Positions 1 to 6,025 of a stretch of 6,074 nucleotides of DNA are shown piece after piece (the stretch's first letter is position 1; each line of letters begins with the position of its first letter). The notes under the pieces are model-generated. The model was not told where the DNA came from, did no database searches, and saw only the letters and a program-made list of their open reading frames with translations. Source of the stretch: Candidatus Brocadiaceae bacterium. Lineage in GTDB: Bacteria; Planctomycetota; Brocadiia; SM23-32. Both the position numbers and the translations under genes were made by a program. Location of the stretch: positions 1-6,074 of the forward strand of contig PUNP01000300.1 of NCBI GenBank assembly GCA_003551785.1, read 5' to 3'.

Positions 1-536
1 ATGATTCCGCCATCGGCAATCGGTTAAAAGAATTGCAGAATGCCCTGGGCGGCATCCTCCCCCCTTTCGACAGCTGGCTGCTGATGCGGGGTATGAAAAC
101 ACTCGGTGTGAGGATGGAGAAAGCACAGAAATCAGCCATGGATATCGCCAATTGGCTTTGCACCAGACCCGAAGTGGAACATGTAATGTATCCCGGACTT
201 GATAAACATCCTGGAGCACCTGTCCACGCACGACAGGCCGATGGGCCGGGTGCGATGCTTTCTTTCCGGCTCAAAAATGGATACAGCGGCAGAGATTTCG
301 TGGAGAATGCTTCCCTCTGGACTCTTGCAGTGAGTTTAGGCGGCGTTGAAAGTATTATCACACTGCCGTCCGCTATGACCCACCTGCCCTACAGCAAGCA
401 GGATTTGCACCGATTACAGATTGACGAACAGCTTGTGAGACTTTCTGTGGGAATTGAAGATGCTGCCGACCTCAAAAGCGACCTTGAAAGTGCATTCGAC
501 CGCCAAAATGATCATAGAGAAAGGATAAAAATATGA
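1..536 (+). CDS. Trans-sulfuration PLP enzyme (cystathionine lyase/synthase family), 5'-truncated by window edge
   Basis: The reading frame is open from base 3 and runs 177 codons to the TGA at 534-536. It is the C-terminal part of a Cys/Met-metabolism PLP enzyme, a family normally about 380-400 residues long, so roughly the first 200 residues, including the PLP lysine, lie outside the window. The TTG at 33 is internal, because family-like sequence (DSAIGNRLKELQNALGG) continues upstream of it. Visible family signatures are PPFDSWLLMRGMKTLGVRM, then VMYPGLDKHPG, then SLGGVES followed by LPSAMTH, and the terminal block QLVRLSVGIEDAADL, whose Arg normally binds the substrate carboxylate. The family includes cystathionine gamma-synthase, beta-lyase and gamma-lyase. 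The LPSAMTH segment fits a lyase somewhat better, but the specificity-determining N-terminal half is missing, so I leave this open. It is translationally coupled to the next gene through an ATGA overlap, so the two are very probably co-expressed. The family call is secure; the exact reaction is not. Confidence 0.93.
   Translation, partial: DSAIGNRLKELQNALGGILPPFDSWLLMRGMKTLGVRMEKAQKSAMDIANWLCTRPEVEHVMYPGLDKHPGAPVHARQADGPGAMLSFRLKNGYSGRDFVENASLWTLAVSLGGVESIITLPSAMTHLPYSKQDLHRLQIDEQLVRLSVGIEDAADLKSDLESAFDRQNDHRERIKI
521..525 (+). promoter_or_regulatory. Ribosome binding site of the second trans-sulfuration gene
   Basis: AAGGA lies 7 nt before the ATG at 533, inside the 3' end of the upstream coding sequence. 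It supports the ATG at 533 as the start. With the ATGA overlap, it suggests both independent initiation and coupling to the upstream gene. Confidence 0.7.
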
Positions 537-1735
537 CGAATAAAATAAGATCTAATTCAACACTATGCACCAGCAGCTATCCGACGGGAATAAACTGGGA
601 TGCTTCCGTTGTACTACCCGTAGTGCATTCCGCACCTTTCAAATTCTCCTCTACGGCTGATCTTATCCGCTATCAGGAGTCAGAGAACATCGGTTATACC
701 AGCGAGTATGGACGCATTGCCAATCCGACAATCCGGGCAGTTGAAACGCATTTGGCAGAGTTGGAAGGAGCGCAGGATGCCCTGCTTTTGGCCAGCGGTA
801 TGGCTGCTGTTACGACCACGATGTTATGCCTTCTGCGTTCCGGCGATCATGTCGTTATTACTGATGACTGTTATAAGCGGACAAGGGATTTCTGCACTGA
901 TACACTTGCCGGGTTTAATATCAACTGTGATGTCGTTCCAGTTGATACCGATGCCATTGAAAAGGTGATCGGCAGCAGCACGAAACTTCTTTTCACTGAA
1001 TCTCCCACCAATCCATATCTGAAAGTTATTGATCTGGAGAAACTGGCTGACCTGGGAAAACGCAGCAATATATTGACAATTGTAGACTCAACTTTTGCTA
1101 CGCCGGTAAATTCACAGCCTCTTTCGTATGGCATTGATATGGTCATTCATTCATGCACGAAATACCTGGGCGGGCATAATGACTTAATCGCAGGAGCAAT
1201 AGCGGGCCGCCAGGATATGATTGAGCAAATTCGGGACTTCAACAGCACCCTGGGCGCTATTTCCACACCGGAAACGGCCTATATGCTGGAGCGCGGTCTT
1301 AAAACGCTGAATCTTCGCGTCAGCCGTCAAAACGATACGGCCATGCGAGTAGCCCAAAGACTAGAATCACACCCCCGGGTTCAGCAGGTGTTTTATCCCG
1401 GCCTCGAATCCCATCCCCACAATGAAATATCCTTGAGGCAGATGAGCGGATTTGGTGGAGTGATCAGCTTTTTACTGGACGATGACTTCGAAGGAACAGC
1501 CCATTTCATTGATGCGCTTAAAATACCCGCCATCGCCCCAAGCCTCGGCGGCGTTGAGTCTCTTGTAGAACAGCCGGTACTGATGGGGTATTGGGATATT
1601 CCGCGCGCCGAACGAGAAAGGCTCGGAATGTATGATAATCTGGTACGGCTTTCGACCGGGTTAGAAGACGTTGAAGAACTGCTGGATGATATTGAATCAG
1701 CGTTTGCTTTCTGTGCATCTGTAAATATTCAGTGA
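533..1735 (+). CDS. Cystathionine gamma-synthase-like PLP enzyme (plant-type subgroup)
   Basis: A complete 400-residue fold-type I PLP enzyme, normal length for the family. It probably catalyses gamma-replacement on an activated homoserine with cysteine to give cystathionine, in the cytoplasm. Visible residues are: the YGR motif (Y59, R61) that reaches the neighbouring subunit's PLP phosphate; SGM at 88-90; Y114, which would stack on the PLP ring; ESPTNP at 156-161; D185 (VDSTFATP), which pairs with the pyridine nitrogen; the Schiff-base lysine K210 in HSCTKYLGGHND; SLGGVES at 337-343; and R372 in VRLSTGLED. Several stretches (DCYKRTRDF, LLFTESPTNPYL, QMSGFGG, DALKIP-IAPS, EQPVLMGYWD) recall plant cystathionine gamma-synthase from memory more than E. 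coli MetB, so I infer the CGS role. O-acetylhomoserine sulfhydrylase or gamma-lyase activity cannot be excluded. The start is fixed by AAGGA 7 nt upstream and by the ATGA overlap with the preceding paralogue. All catalytic residues appear intact. Confidence 0.92.
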   Translation: MTNKIRSNSTLCTSSYPTGINWDASVVLPVVHSAPFKFSSTADLIRYQESENIGYTSEYGRIANPTIRAVETHLAELEGAQDALLLASGMAAVTTTMLCLLRSGDHVVITDDCYKRTRDFCTDTLAGFNINCDVVPVDTDAIEKVIGSSTKLLFTESPTNPYLKVIDLEKLADLGKRSNILTIVDSTFATPVNSQPLSYGIDMVIHSCTKYLGGHNDLIAGAIAGRQDMIEQIRDFNSTLGAISTPETAYMLERGLKTLNLRVSRQNDTAMRVAQRLESHPRVQQVFYPGLESHPHNEISLRQMSGFGGVISFLLDDDFEGTAHFIDALKIPAIAPSLGGVESLVEQPVLMGYWDIPRAERERLGMYDNLVRLSTGLEDVEELLDDIESAFAFCASVNIQ

Positions 1736-1751
1736 ACCCCGTTTACCACTG

Positions 1752-3842
1752 TCACCCCTGACCTTTAGTTTGGCGTGGCAGGCGGAATAACTGGACTGCG
1801 GGCAGCCCATTAGGCAGGCGCATCATGTCAAATCCATGGGGTTGTATTTCCTGTGCACCGGCTGCAGCGAGTTCGTACAAAATTGAAATATTTATTTCTT
1901 CCCACCACCCATAAGTGTCTTTCAATCGGTATATTTCGCTCCAATTGATTAAGATATGCGTAATTCCATGTTCAACATACAATCGGTGTATTGCGTCGAC
2001 TGGATGGTGACCTGCTTGCAAATATTCAACCAATAACCCCTTTTCCCACACACTGGAGTAAATAATATTGGGTGGATACTTGAAGGCTTTAGCATCGGAA
2101 ACGGAAAGCAGTTTATCTTCGGGGGCCATTTCTTCAAATATCCAGGAATATTCTGGCATTTTATTAATTAAATTCGGATATGACCAGCCTTGTATTCCTG
2201 TTCCGGCATACGGTTCATTGAAATAAAGGGTATGGATTTCGAAATAATTAAAAATCAGGGTGCAAAATAGTATGCCATAGCCGGCAATCACGGCTTTCTT
2301 AACGCTCAATTTGATTCTCATTTTATTGTAAAGTCTTACAAAAAAACTGCTTGCCAGGATAGCAACAGGTGCAGCCGCCGGTAATAGAAATCTCGCCGGC
2401 ATATGTGTGGCAAAAGCCCACACCGCTATTTGCAGTCCAAAACAGCACAAAGAAATGAGTTCTAACTTATTTAATGGTGTTTTTTTGAAAAGGAAATTAG
2501 AATAAACGGATATAAAGGCCAGAGCGGTTGTGAAGGGACCAAATAACGGTACGTTAGTGAAAGTTCTATAAACCTGTCTCGGAATTTGACCATACGGTCT
2601 CGGTGCATGGCCGGAATCCCATAATAATGCGGATTGGGAGCACCAGTGCCCTTTCCCAAATAATTCCGTAAAAAGAGGGAATATCGGGTTCCCGGTATTG
2701 AAATAGTTCCGAAGAAGCCAGGGCGAAAATGCTGCTATGCAAAGGAGAACTGATATAAGGAAATCACATATACTTCTGCGTTGATATAATGTCATCGTGA
2801 ACAAAATGAAGAAGATGGGGAAAGCGACAAACCCCACGCTCAGGTACTTTACGCCGCATGCCGCTCCGCATAAAAGTCCAATTATCACCAGAGAGCGTAA
2901 TTGCCCGCAGGCGGAATCCGAATCCTTTTCCAACCAATAATGCAGCCATATCAGTGCCAAAACCATATACGCAACCTGGCTTAATTCTACAAATGAAAGC
3001 CAACTAACATTAATTACCGCCGGCATAGATGCGAGGAAAATCCCCGACAAATAGCGCGTTCGCTGACTTTTAACTGGCAGGGCGAACACAAGCGCGGCCA
3101 GCGTAAGGATGCCCCAGAGCCCATGGGTTAATTGTGCGACATAAATACCCTCATATGCTCCCCCCCGCAGGCACATTCCGATGAGATAAAGCATGTGCGC
3201 GCCCAGCGGATAATTGCTGTATGTGTTATGAGGGAGAAAGGTAATACGGCCTGCTTCAAAAAATTCGCGGGGAACTTGTAAATGATAGGAAACGACATCA
3301 TATGCATCGCTAACGGCCATGCCGAAAAAACCGGGAGGATGAGCTCCGCCACTCAGCCATACAGCAGCAGCGATCGCAAGTGCAGATATTGTAATAACCT
3401 CTAAAAAACTGAAACTGTCCTGAAAATGAATTGAAAACAAGCGAGGTAAAGCAGCCCAAAGAGCAAAACCAAAACCGACAAATGTCATCAGCCACCAAAA
3501 CCAGCCGGTGAGCGCAAAGTTTGTCAATGAACCGCTTATAAGAATGCTTATGCTCAACAACCATAATCCCAGAGCAGTATATGAACATGCCTTTAATCCT
3601 GAGTTAACATCCTTTGGCAATAACCAATGAAATGCAGCCCACCCCCAACCTGCACCAGCGAGAAATATTAAAACGGATACGGGTAAATCATACAATAACA
3701 CTCCTAATGTACCTACCCAGCCGGCGTTTGGACCTAAAAAAATGGTCAGGCATAAAAACATCAATACGGGAAGAAAAAAAAACCATGTTGGATTGAAGCG
3801 ATAACTAGTGTTGGATATATTGTTACTTGCCGGGATTGTCAT
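1752..3842 (-). CDS. Polytopic membrane protein, probable GT-C-type glycosyltransferase
   Basis: A 696-residue protein with about 13 hydrophobic spans over residues ~20-540 and a soluble C-terminal domain (~540-696), probably outside the cytoplasm. After span 5 a loop carries SDAYDVVSYHLQVP (D179, D182) and EFFEAGRI, then FLPHN-Y-NYPLG at ~203-214. This acidic first-loop arrangement is typical of GT-C transferases, which move a sugar from a polyprenyl-phosphate carrier. Further landmarks are RNYFNTGNPIFPLF (~378-391) and PARFLLPAAAP (~482-492). The C-terminal domain contains HGITHILINW. I start it at the ATG at 3842 rather than the in-frame GTG at 3857, because that ATG overlaps the stop of the 59-residue gene as TAATG, indicating coupled translation; no good Shine-Dalgarno stands before either codon. 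It is the last gene of the operon and converges on the + strand enzyme. Donor and acceptor are unknown. The motif pattern recalls large planctomycete membrane proteins. The glycosyltransferase call is inference; the membrane topology is clear. Confidence 0.8.
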   Translation of the reverse strand: MTIPASNNISNTSYRFNPTWFFFLPVLMFLCLTIFLGPNAGWVGTLGVLLYDLPVSVLIFLAGAGWGWAAFHWLLPKDVNSGLKACSYTALGLWLLSISILISGSLTNFALTGWFWWLMTFVGFGFALWAALPRLFSIHFQDSFSFLEVITISALAIAAAVWLSGGAHPPGFFGMAVSDAYDVVSYHLQVPREFFEAGRITFLPHNTYSNYPLGAHMLYLIGMCLRGGAYEGIYVAQLTHGLWGILTLAALVFALPVKSQRTRYLSGIFLASMPAVINVSWLSFVELSQVAYMVLALIWLHYWLEKDSDSACGQLRSLVIIGLLCGAACGVKYLSVGFVAFPIFFILFTMTLYQRRSICDFLISVLLCIAAFSPWLLRNYFNTGNPIFPLFTELFGKGHWCSQSALLWDSGHAPRPYGQIPRQVYRTFTNVPLFGPFTTALAFISVYSNFLFKKTPLNKLELISLCCFGLQIAVWAFATHMPARFLLPAAAPVAILASSFFVRLYNKMRIKLSVKKAVIAGYGILFCTLIFNYFEIHTLYFNEPYAGTGIQGWSYPNLINKMPEYSWIFEEMAPEDKLLSVSDAKAFKYPPNIIYSSVWEKGLLVEYLQAGHHPVDAIHRLYVEHGITHILINWSEIYRLKDTYGWWEEINISILYELAAAGAQEIQPHGFDMMRLPNGLPAVQLFRLPRQTKGQG

Positions 3843-4021
3843 TAAAAAAGCTCGCACTTATCTTTAATATTATCCTGGAGAAACTGAATGTATTCACGTA
3901 ATTTTTTTGCCTCTTCCTGAATTTTTACAGTTTGACTGCCATCGTCTTCCAGCATATCATCAAGTTCTGCAATGATATTATTTGTCGATTTTATCAACTG
4001 GAGCATCTGTTGAGGTTTCAT
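3842..4021 (-). CDS. 59-residue hypothetical protein, predicted helical/coiled coil
   Basis: A small gene found by reading the gap between ruvX and the membrane protein. It begins MKPQQMLQLIKSTNN and ends NIKDKCELF. Its ATG overlaps the ruvX stop as ATGA, and its TAA shares a base with the next gene's ATG as TAATG. This exact tiling at both ends is the main argument that it is real. The product is highly charged and lacks proline after residue 3. It has regularly spaced hydrophobics (M6, L7, L9, I10, I16, I17, L20, M23, L24, then I34, L41, Y44, I45, L48, I52), so it should be one or two long helices able to form a coiled coil. An acidic patch (ELDDMLEDD) sits at 19-27. No signal peptide or membrane span is visible. 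There is no Shine-Dalgarno, so translation likely depends on coupling to ruvX. I do not recognise a family. XseB-like length is superficial, as the expected signature is missing. Confidence 0.72.
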   Translation of the reverse strand: MKPQQMLQLIKSTNNIIAELDDMLEDDGSQTVKIQEEAKKLREYIQFLQDNIKDKCELF

Positions 4022-4428
4022 GTTTTATTGAGGTATCGGGTCAAAATGAATTGTGCGGAAAGCCGGTCAACCTTTTCTTTTCTTTCACTACGATTCGCTT
4101 TCATTGCGGTTAGAGCGCGGTTGGCGCGAACGGAAGTGTAGCGCTCGTCGACAAAAATGAATTCAACATCGGGCAGCTGACGTTTCAATTTTTTTACGAA
4201 ACCACGCGTTTTCCTTGCCATCTGTCCCTGGGTTCCATCCTTATGTTTTGGCAGCCCGATGACAATTTTAGTAACATTTCTTTCAACAGCCAAATTTTTT
4301 ATTTTATCTATCTCTTCGCCGCACGTATCGGTCTGGATAGTTGGCAGGCCGAGAGCTATTTTATGGGAGGGATCAGTTACGGCAACACCTATCCTGCAGT
4401 CACCAAAGTCGAGTGCCAAAATAACCAT
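4018..4428 (-). CDS. ruvX: RuvX/YqgF family nuclease (pre-16S rRNA processing / putative Holliday junction resolvase)
   Basis: A 136-residue protein, matching the usual ~138-residue length of this RNase H-fold family. YqgF is known from E. coli work as needed for maturing the 5' end of 16S rRNA; older annotations call it a putative Holliday junction resolvase. The motifs sit in the expected order: LALDFGDCRIGVAVTD with catalytic D7, VIGLPKHKDGTQG at 56-68, FVDERYTSVRA with D94-E95-R96, and VDRLSAQFIL with D121. The acidic triad D7/E95/D121 is therefore intact. The protein is cytoplasmic. The ATG at 4428 follows the stop of the NYN-domain gene by 12 nt, with a weak AGG about 11 nt upstream. 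Its TGA overlaps the next ATG as ATGA. Grouping with another RNA-related nuclease gene suggests a shared role around ribosomes, which is inference. The family identification is firm. Confidence 0.93.
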   Translation of the reverse strand: MVILALDFGDCRIGVAVTDPSHKIALGLPTIQTDTCGEEIDKIKNLAVERNVTKIVIGLPKHKDGTQGQMARKTRGFVKKLKRQLPDVEFIFVDERYTSVRANRALTAMKANRSERKEKVDRLSAQFILTRYLNKT

Positions 4429-4440
4429 AGAAAAATTAAC

Positions 4441-4908
4441 CTATATAAGTCCAAGTTCGCGTTTCCATTTTTCAACATCCTTACGGCCCATATTTTTGAT
4501 GCGTGGTTTTTCAGCACCTTTATTTTTCATGGATTGAGATTGCTGTTCAGTTTTTTTCATCAAAAATTCATTGAAACTTATTACCGGCATCGATTTCGCA
4601 CCTCTATCTTTCACATGAGCAATTAACCTCTTATCATTGGTTATGACAGTTAAAGCTTGAGGATATTTACATTCATTCACGATTTGGATTATTTTTTTGT
4701 CAGCATCTCTTGTATGAATTACTACGCCTTTGCCGATCTTTTGCTGAGATATACGCGTGGAGTCGAAAACAATACAGAAAGTGACATTTTTCCCGGAAGC
4801 GTATTGATTGACACGATTTATGAGTCCATCTTTTTGCAATTCAAAATTTTTTTGATCGGCATTATCAAAAAATTTAATGTAATTGCACCCGTCGATGATG
4901 TACTCCAT
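4441..4908 (-). CDS. NYN-domain protein, YacP/Rae1-like ribonuclease
   Basis: A 155-residue protein of the NYN (PIN-like) nuclease superfamily, YacP branch. In Bacillus subtilis the YacP homologue Rae1 is a ribosome-associated endoribonuclease. Residues 1-116 form the domain: YIIDGCNYI carries D6 and N9, FCIVFDST carries D49, RDADKKI carries D68 and D70, and VITNDKRL carries N91-D92. These acidic positions are the ones expected to bind the catalytic metal. A lysine-rich linker (~118-143) leads to a short C-terminal helix ending DVEKWKRELGL, which resembles the terminal W-containing segment of YacP-like proteins. The start is well supported by GAGGGA 7 nt upstream. It lies 35 nt inside the 3' end of the lipoprotein gene and 12 nt before ruvX, so it is an internal operon gene. 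The family call is good; RNA substrate and ribosome association are inferred from homologues. Confidence 0.86.
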   Translation of the reverse strand: MEYIIDGCNYIKFFDNADQKNFELQKDGLINRVNQYASGKNVTFCIVFDSTRISQQKIGKGVVIHTRDADKKIIQIVNECKYPQALTVITNDKRLIAHVKDRGAKSMPVISFNEFLMKKTEQQSQSMKNKGAEKPRIKNMGRKDVEKWKRELGLI

Positions 4909-5155
4909 GATCTGATCCCTCAGAGTAGTAGCCTGAAATAATCGCTATGCTCCCATGATTATTATCGAAATAAGCGACTGAAGAGCTCAACGGCGTTGCC
5001 GAATAATAATATGTCTGGTCTTCTACAACCAACACCCGTATAGGAAAGGTGATTATGCGTACGGGAGTTGTAATGACTCGTCGGGTAATACCGCATCCCG
5101 TGCTGAATATAACGCAGGAAATGAGTGTTAAAAATATAATTATGCTGGTTTTCAT
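4874..5155 (-). CDS. Small putative lipoprotein, function unknown
   Basis: A 93-residue protein starting MKTSIIIFLTLISCVIFSTG, with C21 next. A lysine, a ~15-residue hydrophobic core and an S-T-G-C lipobox form a plausible signal peptidase II site, although serine at -3 is less usual than leucine. The mature part begins GITRRV and has two similar basic segments (TTPVRII and TFPIRVL), then a tyrosine-rich stretch (TYYYSATP) and a His-containing tail. I recognise no family. The ATG at 5155 is preferred over a TTG at 5173, because it gives a proper signal peptide and has GGAA 7 nt upstream. The reading frame runs 35 nt into the NYN-domain gene, longer than a usual coupling overlap, so the C-terminal end could be derived. 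It is the first gene behind the promoter at 5206-5234. Expected location is a membrane facing the periplasm. Coding status is supported by promoter, ribosome site and lipobox, not by homology. Confidence 0.62.
   Translation of the reverse strand: MKTSIIIFLTLISCVIFSTGCGITRRVITTPVRIITFPIRVLVVEDQTYYYSATPLSSSVAYFDNNHGSIAIISGYYSEGSDHGVHHRRVQLH
4916..4921 (-). promoter_or_regulatory. Ribosome binding site of the NYN-domain gene
   Basis: GAGGGA on the minus strand lies 7 nt before the ATG at 4908. It is the strongest Shine-Dalgarno in the operon and lies inside the preceding lipoprotein reading frame. It decides the start of the nuclease gene and allows initiation independent of the gene before it. 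Confidence 0.75.
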
Positions 5156-5156
5156 A

Positions 5157-5170
5157 AATTGGTTCCAATT
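5157..5170. repeat. Short inverted repeat over the lipoprotein ribosome site
   Basis: AATTGG and CCAATT are separated by two bases and lie just before the ATG at 5155. They cover the GGAA ribosome site of the lipoprotein gene. It could be a small operator or a weak structure limiting initiation. The two-base centre is too tight for a stable RNA hairpin with all six pairs, and such a repeat can arise by chance. Confidence 0.3.
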
Positions 5171-5205
5171 CAAGTTTTTTGATAAAAGAGAACACAGGGT
5201 AAATT

Positions 5206-5234
5206 ATTATAAGATACCAGTGTTTTTATTTCAA
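5206..5234 (-). promoter_or_regulatory. Sigma70-type promoter of the five-gene operon
   Basis: On the minus strand there is a -35 box TTGAAA (5229-5234), a 17-nt spacer and a perfect -10 box TATAAT (5206-5211). Transcription would start near 5199, giving a leader of about 44 nt before the lipoprotein ATG at 5155. It lies in the only real intergenic gap of the right half, just past the dinB stop, so it would give the operon its own transcription independent of dinB. Promoter-like strings occur by chance in AT-rich DNA; the perfect spacing and location are what support it. Confidence 0.62.
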
Positions 5235-5252
5235 TGTTTTGGAATATTCATT

Positions 5253-6025
5253 TCATAGACTTTCACCTCTCCTTACAGCTTCATTGCCATATTTCAGTTT
5301 AATATCATCAATTGTTTTATCGAGCTTATGCCACTTTTCCTGTTTCGTTCGGTTTTGACAGTCACGTTCAAACAAAGTTGTTTGAGCTAAGAGGGCTTTT
5401 CGGAGTCCTTCAGCAGTGACACCTATCAAACGTATTTTACGTTTTTGAATATTTATACTTGAGAATTTTTTTTCAGCGGCTTCAAATATTTCATGATCCG
5501 AATTTGCCGGCTCCTTCATAGTATGTGCCCGTGTAAGAGTTTCAAAATCTTCAAATCGTATTTTGAGGCAAACCGTTCGGGCTTTATAACCTGAAGTACG
5601 TAGTCTGAATGCCACATTTTCGCTAAGCTGCATGATTTTACTTTCAACTAATTCTATATCATCCGTATCTTCTCGGAATGTGTGCTCTTTCCCAATCGAT
5701 TTATTGTCACTTTTATCTTCTGCAACATAATCTTGTTGGATATTTCTTTATATCGTGCGCCTCTGACCGGCAGGAAAATTGCATCAGGGCACCGTTTATA
5801 TGCCTGGCTGATGGGCATTGCGCTGTGAATGCCATATTGCCGCGCTTCATAAGAACATGTGGAGACCACCCCACGCCCATCACCTTCCTGCGGGTCGGCC
5901 CCCACAACAACCGGTTTACCCCTAAGCGCAGGATTGTCAAGCTGCTCTATAGCTGCAAAAAATGCATCCATGTCAATATGGATGATTGTGCGGGGGACTT
6001 TTGCCGTTCTTTGGTTTCTATTCAT
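5253..6025 (-). pseudogene. dinB: DNA polymerase IV (dinB), internally deleted and frameshifted
   Basis: Remnant of a Y-family translesion polymerase. The N-terminal piece (ATG at 6025; the TTG at 6031 is less likely) has [13 protein letters not shown] with catalytic D18 (equivalent to E. coli D8) and steric-gate F23. It continues through [17 protein letters not shown] to [10 protein letters not shown]. There the homology stops, and the frame ends in 23 unrelated residues at a TAG (5654-5656). In a different frame, open from 5747, the sequence resumes as [18 protein letters not shown] and runs through the little-finger domain to a natural-looking end KYGNEAVRRGESL at 5253. Compared with E. 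coli DinB (~351 residues), about residues 88-230 are missing: the SxDE catalytic motif, the rest of the palm, and the helix-hairpin-helix thumb. The junction lies at about 5721-5735. A QTTLF beta-clamp-binding motif survives in the C-terminal part. No active polymerase can be made. Both halves lack other lesions, so the event is recent or an assembly artefact. Confidence 0.9.

Noticed and set aside
1730..1751. Bidirectional terminator between the convergent genes
   Set aside because: Only a 5-bp CAGTG/CACTG stem with a 12-base loop is seen, with no T-run on either side; too weak to call.
3310..3588. 92-codon minus-strand reading frame inside the membrane protein gene
   Set aside because: It is an alternative frame of a continuous 696-codon gene with clear membrane spans and motifs; the Cys-rich composition is typical of a shadow frame.
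3842..4021. Exonuclease VII small subunit (XseB) for the 59-residue gene
   Set aside because: Length and helical nature fit, but the expected XseB pattern (LE-IV-LE-G-LSLEES) is missing and no xseA is nearby.
4243..4626. 127-codon + strand reading frame opposite ruvX and the NYN gene
   Set aside because: It lies antisense to two firmly identified nucleases, has no recognisable family or ribosome site, and its Phe/Ile-rich composition is what the opposite strand of these genes yields.
5654..5760. Programmed frameshifting joining the two dinB halves
   Set aside because: A frameshift would not restore the ~145 missing residues, including the SxDE motif and thumb, and no slippery heptamer with a structure is evident at the junction.
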